Shown here one piece after another: positions 27,236 through 36,473 of a stretch of 64,000 nucleotides of DNA. Below the pieces are notes generated by a model. It saw only the letters and a list, made by a program, of their open reading frames with translations, searched no databases and was not told the DNA's origin. Both the position numbers and the translations under genes were made by a program. Source of the DNA: Sphingobacterium bovisgrunnientis (GTDB lineage: Bacteria; Bacteroidota; Bacteroidia; Sphingobacteriales; Sphingobacteriaceae); assembly GCF_009829085.1 (NCBI RefSeq), contig NZ_WUQY01000024.1:1-64000 (forward strand), read 5' to 3'. Each line of letters begins with the position of its first letter. The first letter of the stretch is position 1.

Positions 27236-28576
27236 ATGAGTGTTGAAGAAATACAAAATATAAAAGATAATAAAACAATCATCCCGAACCGCACAGAAGA
27301 GGTTCAGGATATTATAGAGCGAATGCCCAATACTTTTGCTAAATACATTACATATGTGGTATTTGGTATTGTTGGCTTACTTATATTTTTCGGTTATATT
27401 GTCAAATATCCAGACATCGTTACTGGTGAAGTAACCATCTCTGCGCAACAAGCGCCTCTGCGTTTGGTTGCTGAACAAAATGGTAAGCTCCAGATTAACC
27501 AACTAAAATCACAAGACGACGTAAAAGTCGGACAATTGGTGGCTTGGATAGACAATCCTGCAGATCCTGCATTAATTCAGAAAATTAAGGAGCATACTAA
27601 AGATTTCAATTTAGAAGGTTTCAAGGCTCGAAAGGTTTACGATATTTTGCCTAAAAACATGAATCTTGGTGATTTGACGATCCCCTATTCTTCATTTCTA
27701 ACTGCTGTCAAACAGTTAGCAGATTATCAAGACCATCGACTATACGATAAGCAGGAACAATCTTTATCCAATATACTCCAAGAACAACACCATGCGCTAG
27801 GTACACTCAAAGAAAAAGAAAACCTTAGCAAGGAAAACATCAAATTGAATCAAAAATTCTTGGAGCGAGATTCTATTCTATTGGCACGTAAGATCATCAG
27901 TCAAGCAGAATACGAACAATCTATTGCTTCCAATATCAATTCAGCAGATCAATATAAAACGTCTTTACGTAATACGGGTTCGGTGCGAGAACAAATCTCC
28001 AACACGGAGAATTCAATTCAGCAAAATAAAATTGCCAAAACTGAGCGAGAACTTCAATTGGAGCTGGAATTAATTACCGGCTATAACAATCTAATTGATA
28101 AAATAGCTCTGTGGGAAAAGCAATACCTTATCACTTCTCCTATAGCTGGTAAAGTACAATTTCTGAAATTTTGGAATCAAAATCAGTTTGTACAAGCTGG
28201 TGAATCACTTTTTTCTATTGTACCTCAACAAAATCAAACTTTAGGTCAAGTACTCTTACCTATTTCTGGTGCTGGAAAAGTAAAAAATGGACAAGAGGTA
28301 ATCGTCAAGATGGCTGACTACCCTTATATGGAGTACGGATATATCAAGGCGAGAGTCACCAATATAGGATTAGTAAGCACTTCTTTACAAACCAATAATG
28401 GTACATTGGAAAGCTATATGGTAACATTGGATTTCCCAGATGAACTAATAACAAATTACGGCACCACACTTGATTTCAAATTTGAGGCTAAGGGTACAGC
28501 AGAAATCATTACAAAAGACAGAAGACTAATAGAGCGATTCTTTGACAATTTAAAATACATTGGACATTCAAAATAA
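27236..28576 (+). CDS. HlyD-family periplasmic adaptor
   Basis: A 446-aa membrane fusion protein linking the ABC exporter to the outer-membrane channel. One transmembrane helix is at about residues 37-57 (YVVFGIVGLLIFFGYIV), followed by a lipoyl-like half (RLVAEQNGKLQI), a long coiled coil (about 160-280) and a second lipoyl/beta-barrel part (ITSPIAGKVQFLKF). It starts 7 bp after the exporter stop and overlaps the TolC-like gene by 1 nt. Confidence 0.92.
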   Translation: MSVEEIQNIKDNKTIIPNRTEEVQDIIERMPNTFAKYITYVVFGIVGLLIFFGYIVKYPDIVTGEVTISAQQAPLRLVAEQNGKLQINQLKSQDDVKVGQLVAWIDNPADPALIQKIKEHTKDFNLEGFKARKVYDILPKNMNLGDLTIPYSSFLTAVKQLADYQDHRLYDKQEQSLSNILQEQHHALGTLKEKENLSKENIKLNQKFLERDSILLARKIISQAEYEQSIASNINSADQYKTSLRNTGSVREQISNTENSIQQNKIAKTERELQLELELITGYNNLIDKIALWEKQYLITSPIAGKVQFLKFWNQNQFVQAGESLFSIVPQQNQTLGQVLLPISGAGKVKNGQEVIVKMADYPYMEYGYIKARVTNIGLVSTSLQTNNGTLESYMVTLDFPDELITNYGTTLDFKFEAKGTAEIITKDRRLIERFFDNLKYIGHSK

Positions 28577-29883
28577 TGAAATTTTTAATTCTTGTTTGTA
28601 GCATAACCCTATTTATCACAAATAATCTATCCGCTCAAACCAAAATATCGCTTACTGAAGCTAATGAAATTTTAAAAAGCAATAATACGAATATCAAACA
28701 GGCTGCTCTTCAAGAGAAAATTTCTAGAATAGAATTGGATCAGGCTTATGATAATTTAATGCCCAATCTTGGCTTCTCCATGAATAATCAAAATACAATG
28801 GGTTTAAATTTTGATCAAATCACAGGACAGTTGATAACAGGGAACCAATGGACACATTTTGTTAATGCAAATGTAAATTCAAGTATTACAATTTTTCAAG
28901 GATTTCGAGGTTACAATAACATTCAATTAAGTAAGGTAAATCTAGACCTTTCCAAAATGGATACAGAAAGATTGAAATACGAACTACAGATTCAACTTAT
29001 CAACTTATATTTTCAATCCTTGATTAATTATGACCTCTATCAAGCAGCAACATCACAATCTAAATTATCTGAACAACTCGTGCTTGCTGAAGATAGTAAA
29101 TTGGAGACCGGGAAAAGTACCATTTTGGACTTAGCACAAGCGCAGAGCAAGCTTGCTAACGACCAACTGAATCTAACAAATGCCAAGAATGCCTATGATC
29201 TTAGTATGTTTAAATTAAAACAGCTTTTAGAGCTGGATGATGAAATTGAATTAATAAAACCTGTTGTTATTCAACAAGAACCTTTATTGAATGAATACAC
29301 TATTGCCGTAAATGATCCTTATCTCAAAATAGTTAATCGTAAAATAGATCAATCTATTATTAATAACAGACTTGCAAAGTCTGGGTATTATCCTACAATT
29401 TCTTTTAATACAGGATATGGTACAAATTATTCTTCTCAACGTTTTACTTCTTCGTATTCCAGTAAGGTAATGCCTCTCATTGATCAAATGAACAGCAACA
29501 GATCCTTGTATCTCAATTTTACTCTATCCTACAATATTTTTGACAAAAATAATACTAAAGCAAGCATAATCAAATCAAATATCAACACAGAGAGTCTAAA
29601 GCTAGAAAGAGAGAAAGTAATTAGAGAAAGAGCCCAAACCTACAATCAGCTCAAACTGGAATGGAGTGCAGCAGTTGAAGAAAACAAAGCTATAGAAAGT
29701 GCCTATACTAGTAGTAAAATGAATTATGAAGCTATGAAAGAAAGATTTGAGGTAGGCAAAAATTCTTCCATTGATTTATTCAAAGCATTAACAGATTTCA
29801 ACATGAATGAATTTAGAAAAATTACTTCATCATACAACATCTTATTAAAAGAAGAGTTAATTAAACTGCAAATATCTGAGTGA
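28576..29883 (+). CDS. TolC-family outer-membrane channel
   Basis: A 435-aa outer-membrane efflux protein with a signal peptide (about 1-20, ending LSAQ). It contains two OEP-type repeats with long helices (ISLTEANEILKSNN; later VIRERAQTYNQLKLEW) and the beta-strand segments NVNSSITIFQGF and NFTLSYNIFDKNN. Its ATG overlaps the HlyD stop (TAATG). It closes the 9.1-kb export operon; no terminator is obvious right after it on the plus strand. Confidence 0.92.
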   Translation: MKFLILVCSITLFITNNLSAQTKISLTEANEILKSNNTNIKQAALQEKISRIELDQAYDNLMPNLGFSMNNQNTMGLNFDQITGQLITGNQWTHFVNANVNSSITIFQGFRGYNNIQLSKVNLDLSKMDTERLKYELQIQLINLYFQSLINYDLYQAATSQSKLSEQLVLAEDSKLETGKSTILDLAQAQSKLANDQLNLTNAKNAYDLSMFKLKQLLELDDEIELIKPVVIQQEPLLNEYTIAVNDPYLKIVNRKIDQSIINNRLAKSGYYPTISFNTGYGTNYSSQRFTSSYSSKVMPLIDQMNSNRSLYLNFTLSYNIFDKNNTKASIIKSNINTESLKLEREKVIRERAQTYNQLKLEWSAAVEENKAIESAYTSSKMNYEAMKERFEVGKNSSIDLFKALTDFNMNEFRKITSSYNILLKEELIKLQISE

Positions 29884-30011
29884 AATAAAATAAAAACTTC
29901 AATATTAATTACAACTGATAATGATAGTAACAGATGCATAAAGTAATTTAATATTACTTTTCACAACTTAATAATATCTCTAAAATAGCACAATTCTGTC
30001 CGAAATATGTC

Positions 30012-30048
30012 CGAAAAAAGAAAAAGCCACTGATTTTCAGTGGCTTTT
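30012..30048 (-). terminator. Terminator of tRNA-Pro
   Basis: Arms AAAAGCCACTGA (30022-30033) and TCAGTGGCTTTT (30037-30048) pair perfectly with a 3-nt loop. On the minus strand the stem is followed by TTTTTCTTTTTT. It begins 2 bp after the tRNA 3' end. Confidence 0.88.
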
Positions 30049-30049
30049 G

Positions 30050-30123
30050 TCGGGGTGGCAGGATTCGAACCTACGACCTCCACATCCCAAATGTGGCGCG
30101 ATACCGGGCTACGCTACACCCCG
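30050..30123 (-). tRNA. tRNA-Pro (anticodon TGG)
   Basis: A 74-nt cloverleaf on the minus strand. Acceptor arms are CGGGGTG and CACCCCG with discriminator A; the T-loop sequence GGTTCGAATCC is present; the anticodon stem CCACA/TGTGG encloses TTTGGGA, giving anticodon TGG. The CCA end is not encoded. Confidence 0.96.
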
Positions 30124-30153
30124 AAAAGGTATCACCTTTTGTTTATTGTGATG

Positions 30154-30184
30154 CAAATATACAGCGATTTTGGTTACTTGCAAA
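30154..30184 (-). promoter_or_regulatory. Promoter of tRNA-Pro (TTTG-N19-TATATTTG)
   Basis: On the minus strand TTTG (30181-30184) and TATATTTG (30154-30161) are separated by exactly 19 bp, the best Bacteroidota consensus promoter I found here. The -7 element ends 30 bp upstream of the mature tRNA 5' end. Confidence 0.8.
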
Positions 30185-30359
30185 TATTTATTTCAAATAA
30201 ATATAGAACCTACTGATTTATTGAAAGATAATTTTCAACCGCATTAAACTACACAATCAAAGCAGACACAAATTGATGATATTTCTTCTTCCAAATTTCA
30301 TTTTGTATCTTACTATCCGCTGAAAAAGAATTAGATTGTAAACTCAACTTTTGAAAAAC

Positions 30360-31031
30360 ATGAAATCATTTACATTCATACTATATATGATTTATGCGTT
30401 GCTATCGTGTAATGCAAAGCAAACACAAGATTCAACTCAAGCAATTATGGATAATCAAAAGCTTATAAAAGCTGTGGTGAATAACGACACAACATTTGTG
30501 GTCTCCGCATTAAAGCAAGGAGTTAATGTTAATATTACAGATGATGCTAACCGTTCTCTTCTATTGATTGCTACCAACCATTACTATTTCGAAATGGCAA
30601 AAATATTAGTACAACACGGAGCAGATGTCAACCAGCAAGCTAACAATATGGATAGTGCGTTTTTATATGCTGGAGCCACGGGTCAAACCGAATTACTCAA
30701 ATTATTTATCGCAAATGGTGCAAGATTCGATATATTCAACCGATACAATGGATCTGCGCTAATTCCTGCTTGTGAAAGAGGACATGTAGAAACTGTAAGA
30801 TTATTAGCAAATACGAAAGATTTCCCCATTAATCATGTCAATAGACTAGGCTGGACAGGATTAATGGAAGCAGTTATACTTGGTGATGGAAGTGTAAAGT
30901 ATCAACAAATAGTACAAATTCTAAAAGATGCAGGTGCTGATTTGCATATTCCTGATCATGATGGCGTGACACCGCTTCAACATGCAGAACGTAGAGGATT
31001 CGATGAAATAGTGAAAATCATTAAATCCTAA
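30360..31031 (+). CDS. Ankyrin-repeat lipoprotein
   Basis: A 223-aa protein starting at ATG 30360 (MKSFTFILYM), with lipobox LLSC; a TTG three codons upstream is less likely. About five ankyrin repeats follow from residue 35 to the end (AKILVQHGADVNQQA, TELLKLFIANGARFD, GVTPLQHAERRGFDEI). Such periplasmic ankyrin proteins mediate protein binding; the partner is unknown. Confidence 0.82.
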   Translation: MKSFTFILYMIYALLSCNAKQTQDSTQAIMDNQKLIKAVVNNDTTFVVSALKQGVNVNITDDANRSLLLIATNHYYFEMAKILVQHGADVNQQANNMDSAFLYAGATGQTELLKLFIANGARFDIFNRYNGSALIPACERGHVETVRLLANTKDFPINHVNRLGWTGLMEAVILGDGSVKYQQIVQILKDAGADLHIPDHDGVTPLQHAERRGFDEIVKIIKS

Positions 31032-31101
31032 TCAATTGACTTCAACGTGACGGACTGCAATTAAAAAAACAAGAATTTTGTTAGTATTAATACAAATTCG
31101 A

Positions 31102-31491
31102 ATGAGCGATATAGAAAATATTGAAGATATAAAATTGCTGGTCGACACTTTCTATGCTGAAATAAGAGCGGACGATATGTTGGGAATTATCTTTAATCAA
31201 AATATTCAAGACAGGTGGCCGCAACATTTGGAAAAGATGTACAGATTTTGGCAGACAATACTTTTGGATGAATATACGTATGACGGGAGGCCATTTCCTC
31301 CACATGCGCATTTACCCATTAGTAAGGTTCACTTTGATCAATGGCTCCAGTTATTCGGAAAAACGGTACATAGCTTATTCGCGGGAGAAAAAGCAGATGA
31401 GGCGATCTGGAGAGCACAAAAAATGGCCGTAATGTTTGAGAGTAAAATCGATTTCATTCGCAATAATCCGAATAAACCTTTATTATTTTAA
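31102..31491 (+). CDS. Truncated haemoglobin (group III-like)
   Basis: A 129-aa globin; the start is ATG 31102 (MSDIENIED). The segments LVDTFYAEIRAD, HLEKMYRFWQTIL and the proximal-His segment VHFDQWLQLF fit a truncated haemoglobin of group III. It has a short fold of about 125 residues and a cytoplasmic location. Likely roles are oxygen, NO or peroxide handling. The Smr gene begins 4 bp after its stop. Confidence 0.88.
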   Translation: MSDIENIEDIKLLVDTFYAEIRADDMLGIIFNQNIQDRWPQHLEKMYRFWQTILLDEYTYDGRPFPPHAHLPISKVHFDQWLQLFGKTVHSLFAGEKADEAIWRAQKMAVMFESKIDFIRNNPNKPLLF

Positions 31492-31495
31492 GCCA

Positions 31496-31798
31496 ATGAG
31501 AACATTATCCAAGCCACCAAAGACGGTGGATTTACATGCCGAAGCATTTTTAGACGATTGGGAAGATTATGATGTTGATGAACTATTAGCGCTGGCAATT
31601 GATTATTTTAGGGAATCCTTGGATGCAGCCATCTATTGGGACTATGCAGAAATAAAATTTATTCACGGCAAAGGAAAAGGGATTTTACGTGACACGATTT
31701 ACGAAGAATTGAGGGACTATAAAAATGCTGGTACTATTGCGTCATACTACCCGGCGTATCACAATAAAGATATAGTAGTTGTACTTATTGGTTTATAA
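31496..31798 (+). CDS. Small Smr-domain protein
   Basis: A 100-aa protein starting at ATG 31496 (MRTLSKPPK). It carries the Smr motifs TVDLHAE near the N-terminus and IHGKGKGILR in the middle. Stand-alone Smr domains are nucleic-acid-binding or nicking modules related to the MutS2 C-terminus. It is probably cotranscribed with the haemoglobin gene. Confidence 0.85.
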   Translation: MRTLSKPPKTVDLHAEAFLDDWEDYDVDELLALAIDYFRESLDAAIYWDYAEIKFIHGKGKGILRDTIYEELRDYKNAGTIASYYPAYHNKDIVVVLIGL

Positions 31799-31830
31799 TA
31801 CAAATTTAAATCCTTTAGAGAATAAAATAA

Positions 31831-31859
31831 CAACAGCTCCATGTCATAAGGAGCTGTTG
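31831..31859. terminator. Bidirectional terminator between Smr and M28 genes
   Basis: Arms CAACAGCTCC (31831-31840) and GGAGCTGTTG (31850-31859) with a 9-nt loop, followed by CTATTTTT on the plus strand and an AT-rich flank on the other. It lies between convergent stop codons. Confidence 0.78.
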
Positions 31860-31865
31860 CTATTT

Positions 31866-33257
31866 TTAATTGATATTCTTTGGTATCGCTTCGTAATGTG
31901 TATCCACAAGATATAGCAAAGAAGCTAATGCACCAACGCCTGATTGTAATTCGCGACGATCTACCGCTTCAAAAACATCTTTGGCGGTATGATGTACATC
32001 AAAGTAACGATGTGGATCAGGTCTAAGATTAAACATAATTGTATTAGGAAATTTGGATCCCCAAACGCCTGAATCAACACCAGGACTGCCTGCTAAAAAC
32101 CTAGAAACCCAGTACTTTTGTTCAAATAGTGGTTTCCAAGTATTCACCATCCAAGATACCGCATCCTGCGAAGCCTTGATGTCAAAACCCCGCGGCGAAA
32201 ATCCACCTGCATCGCTTTCGATTGCTACAATTTGCTGTTCGTTCTTACGTTGTGCTTCCACACCATATTGAATAGCACCATGCACACCATTCTCTTCGTT
32301 CATATAAAACACCAAACGAATGGTATGCTTGGGTTTATACCCCAATTCCATCAACGTGCGAATAGCATCAAGCGTACCCATTGTCCCAGTTCCATTATCA
32401 TGCGCACCCTCTCCTACATCCCAAGAGTCTATATGACCACCAATAGTGATTATTTTGTCGGGATAAATAGTTCCTTTCCATTCGGCTAAGACATTATGTG
32501 TATTTACTTTTGGTTTCCACTGTGAATTGAGCTTCAAAAAAACTTTCAAATTCTTATTTTTCTTCAGCGCATCGCTTAGTTTATTGGCACTCACAGCCGA
32601 AATAGCTAGTCCTGGAATACTATCGATACCAGCAGCATAACGTGTGCCCCCTGTGTGCGGATAATCATCAATAGAAGAACCAAGTGAACGAAACAAATAA
32701 GCAATAGCACCGCGTTTGGCCGCTTCTACTGGACCTCGCGAACGTTGGCTACTATTTAAACTATACGCGACAAAAGCATCCACATGCGATTCGTCCCAAG
32801 GTTTATTAACAAAAACAATTTTTCCTTGCACTGCATCGCCAAGTTTGCTTAAATCCGCTAAGTATTCGACTTCTACAACTTCGGCTGTTAGTCCATCAAC
32901 TGAAGTTCCTACTGAACCACCTAAAGCCAACACACTTAACGATTCATCTGTTCCTACTATCTTAGCAATTTCCTTTTCACCACGATCCCAATACGGAATA
33001 GCTACATCTTGCAAATACACCTTATCAAAAGACAATGTTTCCATTAAGTTTTTTGACCAATTTACCGCTTGCTCAGCCTTGGGTGATCCCGCAATTCTGT
33101 TACCGATTTCTTTCGTTAATACCCTCAAATTATCGTAAGCTTTTCCATTGAAAAAAGAATGACGATAAATCTGATCTAACATTATTGAATCTTGCTGCGC
33201 AAACCCCAATCCATTGCACATCAAAAAACTCAAAAGCAATAATATTTTATTTTTCAT
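31866..33257 (-). CDS. M28-family zinc aminopeptidase/carboxypeptidase, secreted
   Basis: A 463-aa exported metallopeptidase with a signal peptide ending GFAQQ. The N-terminal half contains a PA-like insert (VEVEYLADLSKLGDAVQGK). The M28 catalytic region shows GGHIDSWDVGEGAHDN (metal-binding His and Asp), YMNEENGVHGA (Glu base) and AIESDAGG, with HHTAKDVFEAVD near the end. It resembles plasma glutamate carboxypeptidase-like enzymes and probably trims peptides in the periplasm. Confidence 0.9.
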   Translation of the reverse strand: MKNKILLLLSFLMCNGLGFAQQDSIMLDQIYRHSFFNGKAYDNLRVLTKEIGNRIAGSPKAEQAVNWSKNLMETLSFDKVYLQDVAIPYWDRGEKEIAKIVGTDESLSVLALGGSVGTSVDGLTAEVVEVEYLADLSKLGDAVQGKIVFVNKPWDESHVDAFVAYSLNSSQRSRGPVEAAKRGAIAYLFRSLGSSIDDYPHTGGTRYAAGIDSIPGLAISAVSANKLSDALKKNKNLKVFLKLNSQWKPKVNTHNVLAEWKGTIYPDKIITIGGHIDSWDVGEGAHDNGTGTMGTLDAIRTLMELGYKPKHTIRLVFYMNEENGVHGAIQYGVEAQRKNEQQIVAIESDAGGFSPRGFDIKASQDAVSWMVNTWKPLFEQKYWVSRFLAGSPGVDSGVWGSKFPNTIMFNLRPDPHRYFDVHHTAKDVFEAVDRRELQSGVGALASLLYLVDTHYEAIPKNIN

Positions 33258-33274
33258 AATAGCCTAAATTAAAA

Positions 33275-33311
33275 AAATGCTGCTTTTTCATGAACAGAAA
33301 AAGCAGCATTT
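33275..33311 (-). terminator. Terminator after the DUF1080 gene
   Basis: Perfect 15-bp arms AAATGCTGCTTTTTC (33275-33289) and GAAAAAGCAGCATTT (33297-33311), 7-nt loop, followed by T-rich sequence on the minus strand. It lies 22 bp after the stop codon. Confidence 0.85.
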
Positions 33312-33332
33312 AAGTATTTTTTCACCAGTATT

Positions 33333-34337
33333 CTAATATTGAATTGGTGTAATCGTAATTTTTCTAAATTCTACACCTGTGTGGTCACCTTGCAAATAAA
33401 TCGGTCCTGGTTCACCCTCTTTACTATCCAACGCTCCGCCTGTGATTCCTGGAATTTCTTGGTTGCTGATAACAATTTTTCCATTGGAAACAACAGTTAC
33501 CATACGACCTTTTAATGTAATTTCATATTTGTTCCATTGGTCAGCACCATTCGTAACGATTGCGCTAGGTGTCAAAAATCCATACACTCCACTGTAATAC
33601 AGCGAACCTGGGTGTCTGTCTAATGGTGAATCTTCGATTTGTACTTCGTATCTACCGCGTAAATAGATTCCCGAATTGCCATCTTTACCATATTTAAACT
33701 CAACTTCCAATTTAAAATCTTCGAAAGATTGCTCAGAGATTAAATTAGCACCTGCTTTTTTATTGATTAAGACACCATCTTTCACTTCCCATTGATTATC
33801 ATCTGAAGAAGTTTTCCATCCTGTCAAATCAGTCCCATTGAATAATTCGATTGGAGCACCTAATTTACCTTCTGCCGTACGAACTAAGTAAGGTGCCTTT
33901 TCCCCTGTATACGAAAATTCGTTTCCTTTGTTACTTATGATTTTACCTTTTAACTTACCTCCTTCTAACACACCTTCAAGTTTGATAAGACCTGTTCCAT
34001 CTTCCCACTGTGTAGGAATCTCGAATGAAATTTTTCCAGCATTCAGTTTAATATGCGAAACAGGGCGAGCACTACCCGCATCTGCTACAAAATAACCTAC
34101 CAACGTGTTGAAACCTGACAATTTCACCTCTAACCAAGATGGCACTTGCTTACCTTCCTTTTCAACAGTGATATCCCATCGGCCAATTAATTCTTTCATG
34201 TCTTCTGGTATTGTTTGCGTTGCAGGATTATGTATTTCTTCCTCGTTTTCTGCATTTTGCCCAGAATTACAAGATGACAATGAACCTAATGCTAAAGCTG
34301 CTAGCACAGTATACGTATGGAACTTATTAACTTTCAT
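33333..34337 (-). CDS. DUF1080 (3-keto-disaccharide hydrolase-like) lipoprotein
   Basis: A 334-aa lipoprotein with signal ending LSSC. Residues about 50-150 form a first beta-rich domain. Residues about 160-334 are a DUF1080/LamG-like jelly roll with the family start LFNGTDLTGWK and the core GNSGIYLRGRYEVQIED. The family has been linked to 3-keto-glycoside hydrolysis. No other sugar gene is adjacent. Confidence 0.85.
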   Translation of the reverse strand: MKVNKFHTYTVLAALALGSLSSCNSGQNAENEEEIHNPATQTIPEDMKELIGRWDITVEKEGKQVPSWLEVKLSGFNTLVGYFVADAGSARPVSHIKLNAGKISFEIPTQWEDGTGLIKLEGVLEGGKLKGKIISNKGNEFSYTGEKAPYLVRTAEGKLGAPIELFNGTDLTGWKTSSDDNQWEVKDGVLINKKAGANLISEQSFEDFKLEVEFKYGKDGNSGIYLRGRYEVQIEDSPLDRHPGSLYYSGVYGFLTPSAIVTNGADQWNKYEITLKGRMVTVVSNGKIVISNQEIPGITGGALDSKEGEPGPIYLQGDHTGVEFRKITITPIQY

Positions 34338-34365
34338 ATAATGTATGGTTTATAAAAATTGAAAA

Positions 34366-34373
34366 CAAATATA
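34366..34373 (-). promoter_or_regulatory. Candidate -7 element TATATTTG of the DUF1080 gene
   Basis: An exact TAnnTTTG match on the minus strand, 28 bp upstream of the start codon. No -33 element stands at the ideal spacing. Confidence 0.45.
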
Positions 34374-34469
34374 CTAATTATGTTAACCAACATAGACCTA
34401 ATTTTTTTTCAAGAAAACTAAAAAAATTTACATTACTTTAGAAGTAATTATTAACTCATTTAAACCAAA

Positions 34470-36440
34470 ATGTTAAAACCACTATTAACCCTACTGTTTG
34501 TTTTAATAACTATAAGTGGATTTGCACAAGATTTTTCGTTTGGAAAAATATCAGCTGAAGATTTCGATAAGGGAGATTACGCTCCTCATTCCGAAGCAAT
34601 CGTATTGCATGAATACGGCAAGGCTAGAATTGAATACCAAAACATTAAAGGAGAATTAGTTTTACGCTTTTATTACCACACAAAAATATTGATTAAAAAC
34701 AAAGAAGGTCTAGATTATGCAAATTTTACTGTACCGTTGTTCAAAAGCAGTGGCAGTAGAGAGACAATTGAGGGAGTAAAAGGCACCACATACAATAAAT
34801 TAGATGATGGTAAAATTGAGAAAACCGATCTGGATAAAAAGAATATTTTGACCGAAAAAGTATCAGAGAATAGAGATGTCGTTAAAATAGCATTGGCCAA
34901 TGTCAAAGAAGGCTCCATCATTGAACTTAAATATTCCACAGAATCTCCCTACTTGTATAATTTAGAGTCTTGGCAATTTCAGAGCTATATACCTAAAATA
35001 CATTCAGAATTTGTTTCCGAAATTCCCGAAATATGCCATTATAATGTGAATATGAAAGGATATGTAAAATTGGACTCCCGCAAGCAATTACCTTATGACA
35101 CCAAAATATCTACATCGACAGGAGATATCCGCGGGACGCAAACAATATATATCGCTAAAGATATTCCAGCATTTATTAGGGAGGATTATATGACCACTCC
35201 CAAGAATTTCATGGGTATGCTTACATTCGAATTAGCTTCATTTTCGATTCCTTTTGGCCCAAGCCACAATTATGCTACCACTTGGGAAAATGTTAAAGAG
35301 CAATTATATACGACTGATAATTTTGGTAAAGAATTAAACAGAACTAATCTTTTTAAATCGATTCTTCCCACAATAATCAAAGATGATATGACGAATTACG
35401 AAAAAGCGAACATCTTATATAATTATATAAAAACACAAATAAATTGGAATAAAAGTTATGGTCTTTTCGCAGACAATGGTGTAAAGAAAGCTTTAGAACA
35501 AAGAAATGGGAATGCAGCAGATATTAATTTTGCGCTAATCAGCGCGTTGCGTGCTGCTAATATCGAAGCTAATCCAGTAATTTTATCCACACGCGAAAAT
35601 GGAATGCCGGCTTTATTCAGACCAACTATTACCGATTACAACTATGTAATAACTCATATTGAAATAGATTCTTCAGAATATCTTCTGGATGCATCAGATG
35701 CTCATGCACCGTTTGGGCAGTTACCTCTGCGATGTATTAATCACAAAGGAAACCTACTGACAAAAACAGCTTATAAGTGGGTAGATTTGGTTTCTATGTT
35801 ATCAAGTAAAGTGAGTTATGATTTTACAGGCGAACTAACTGAGGATGGTACGTTACATGGAACATTAACTTCTATGCGTATAGGATATGCAGCTACTAAC
35901 AAACGCGAAGAAATTAAAAAGTTCAATTCCATAGAGGAGTACAAAGAAAACATTTATGAAAAAAATACAAACTACAAAATTAACACACATGAGATGTATA
36001 ATCTAGATGATCCTTCACAAGTTCTAACAGAATCTCAAGAAATTGAATTTAAAAATTTTGCAAATAAAAATGGCAATGAACTCAAATTCATTCCATTTAT
36101 TACCAGCAGGACAACTAAAAATCCATTCAATCTAGATGAAAGATCATATCCAGTAGACTTAGGCTCCACAATTGAGGAATCATTTATATTAAATATAAAA
36201 TTACCAGATTCATATACAGTAAAAAATAAGCCCAAGAACCAAAGCTTAGCGCTACCTAATCGAGATGCGCGTTATCTGTATATCATAAAAGAAGCCGAGG
36301 GTGTACTTACTGTGCAAATATCTTCTATGCTGAACAAACCCTTGTTTTTGCCAGATCAATACCTCGATTTAAAAGAATTCTTTTCACATATTATACAATC
36401 GCAAAGCCAGGATATTACCATAGTACCTTCTACCCTATAA
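34470..36440 (+). CDS. DUF3857 / transglutaminase-fold secreted protein
   Basis: A 656-aa exported protein (signal about 1-19, ending GFAQ). Residues about 50-230 match DUF3857 (KEGSIIELKYSTESP). Residues about 290-410 have a transglutaminase-like fold (ANILYNYIKTQINWN, then NGNAADINFALISALRAAN). The catalytic cysteine position appears to be Ala349, although a downstream region with His and Asp (LLDASDAHAPFG) remains. It is therefore probably a binding or scaffold protein, not an active enzyme. Confidence 0.82.
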   Translation: MLKPLLTLLFVLITISGFAQDFSFGKISAEDFDKGDYAPHSEAIVLHEYGKARIEYQNIKGELVLRFYYHTKILIKNKEGLDYANFTVPLFKSSGSRETIEGVKGTTYNKLDDGKIEKTDLDKKNILTEKVSENRDVVKIALANVKEGSIIELKYSTESPYLYNLESWQFQSYIPKIHSEFVSEIPEICHYNVNMKGYVKLDSRKQLPYDTKISTSTGDIRGTQTIYIAKDIPAFIREDYMTTPKNFMGMLTFELASFSIPFGPSHNYATTWENVKEQLYTTDNFGKELNRTNLFKSILPTIIKDDMTNYEKANILYNYIKTQINWNKSYGLFADNGVKKALEQRNGNAADINFALISALRAANIEANPVILSTRENGMPALFRPTITDYNYVITHIEIDSSEYLLDASDAHAPFGQLPLRCINHKGNLLTKTAYKWVDLVSMLSSKVSYDFTGELTEDGTLHGTLTSMRIGYAATNKREEIKKFNSIEEYKENIYEKNTNYKINTHEMYNLDDPSQVLTESQEIEFKNFANKNGNELKFIPFITSRTTKNPFNLDERSYPVDLGSTIEESFILNIKLPDSYTVKNKPKNQSLALPNRDARYLYIIKEAEGVLTVQISSMLNKPLFLPDQYLDLKEFFSHIIQSQSQDITIVPSTL

Positions 36441-36473
36441 ATAATAATTTATATTGAATTCACAGTGTCAAAT

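Noticed and set aside
30050..30123. tRNA-Pro considered as the attachment site of an integrated island
   Set aside because: I found no second copy of the tRNA 3' end at the left border and no integrase gene in the window.
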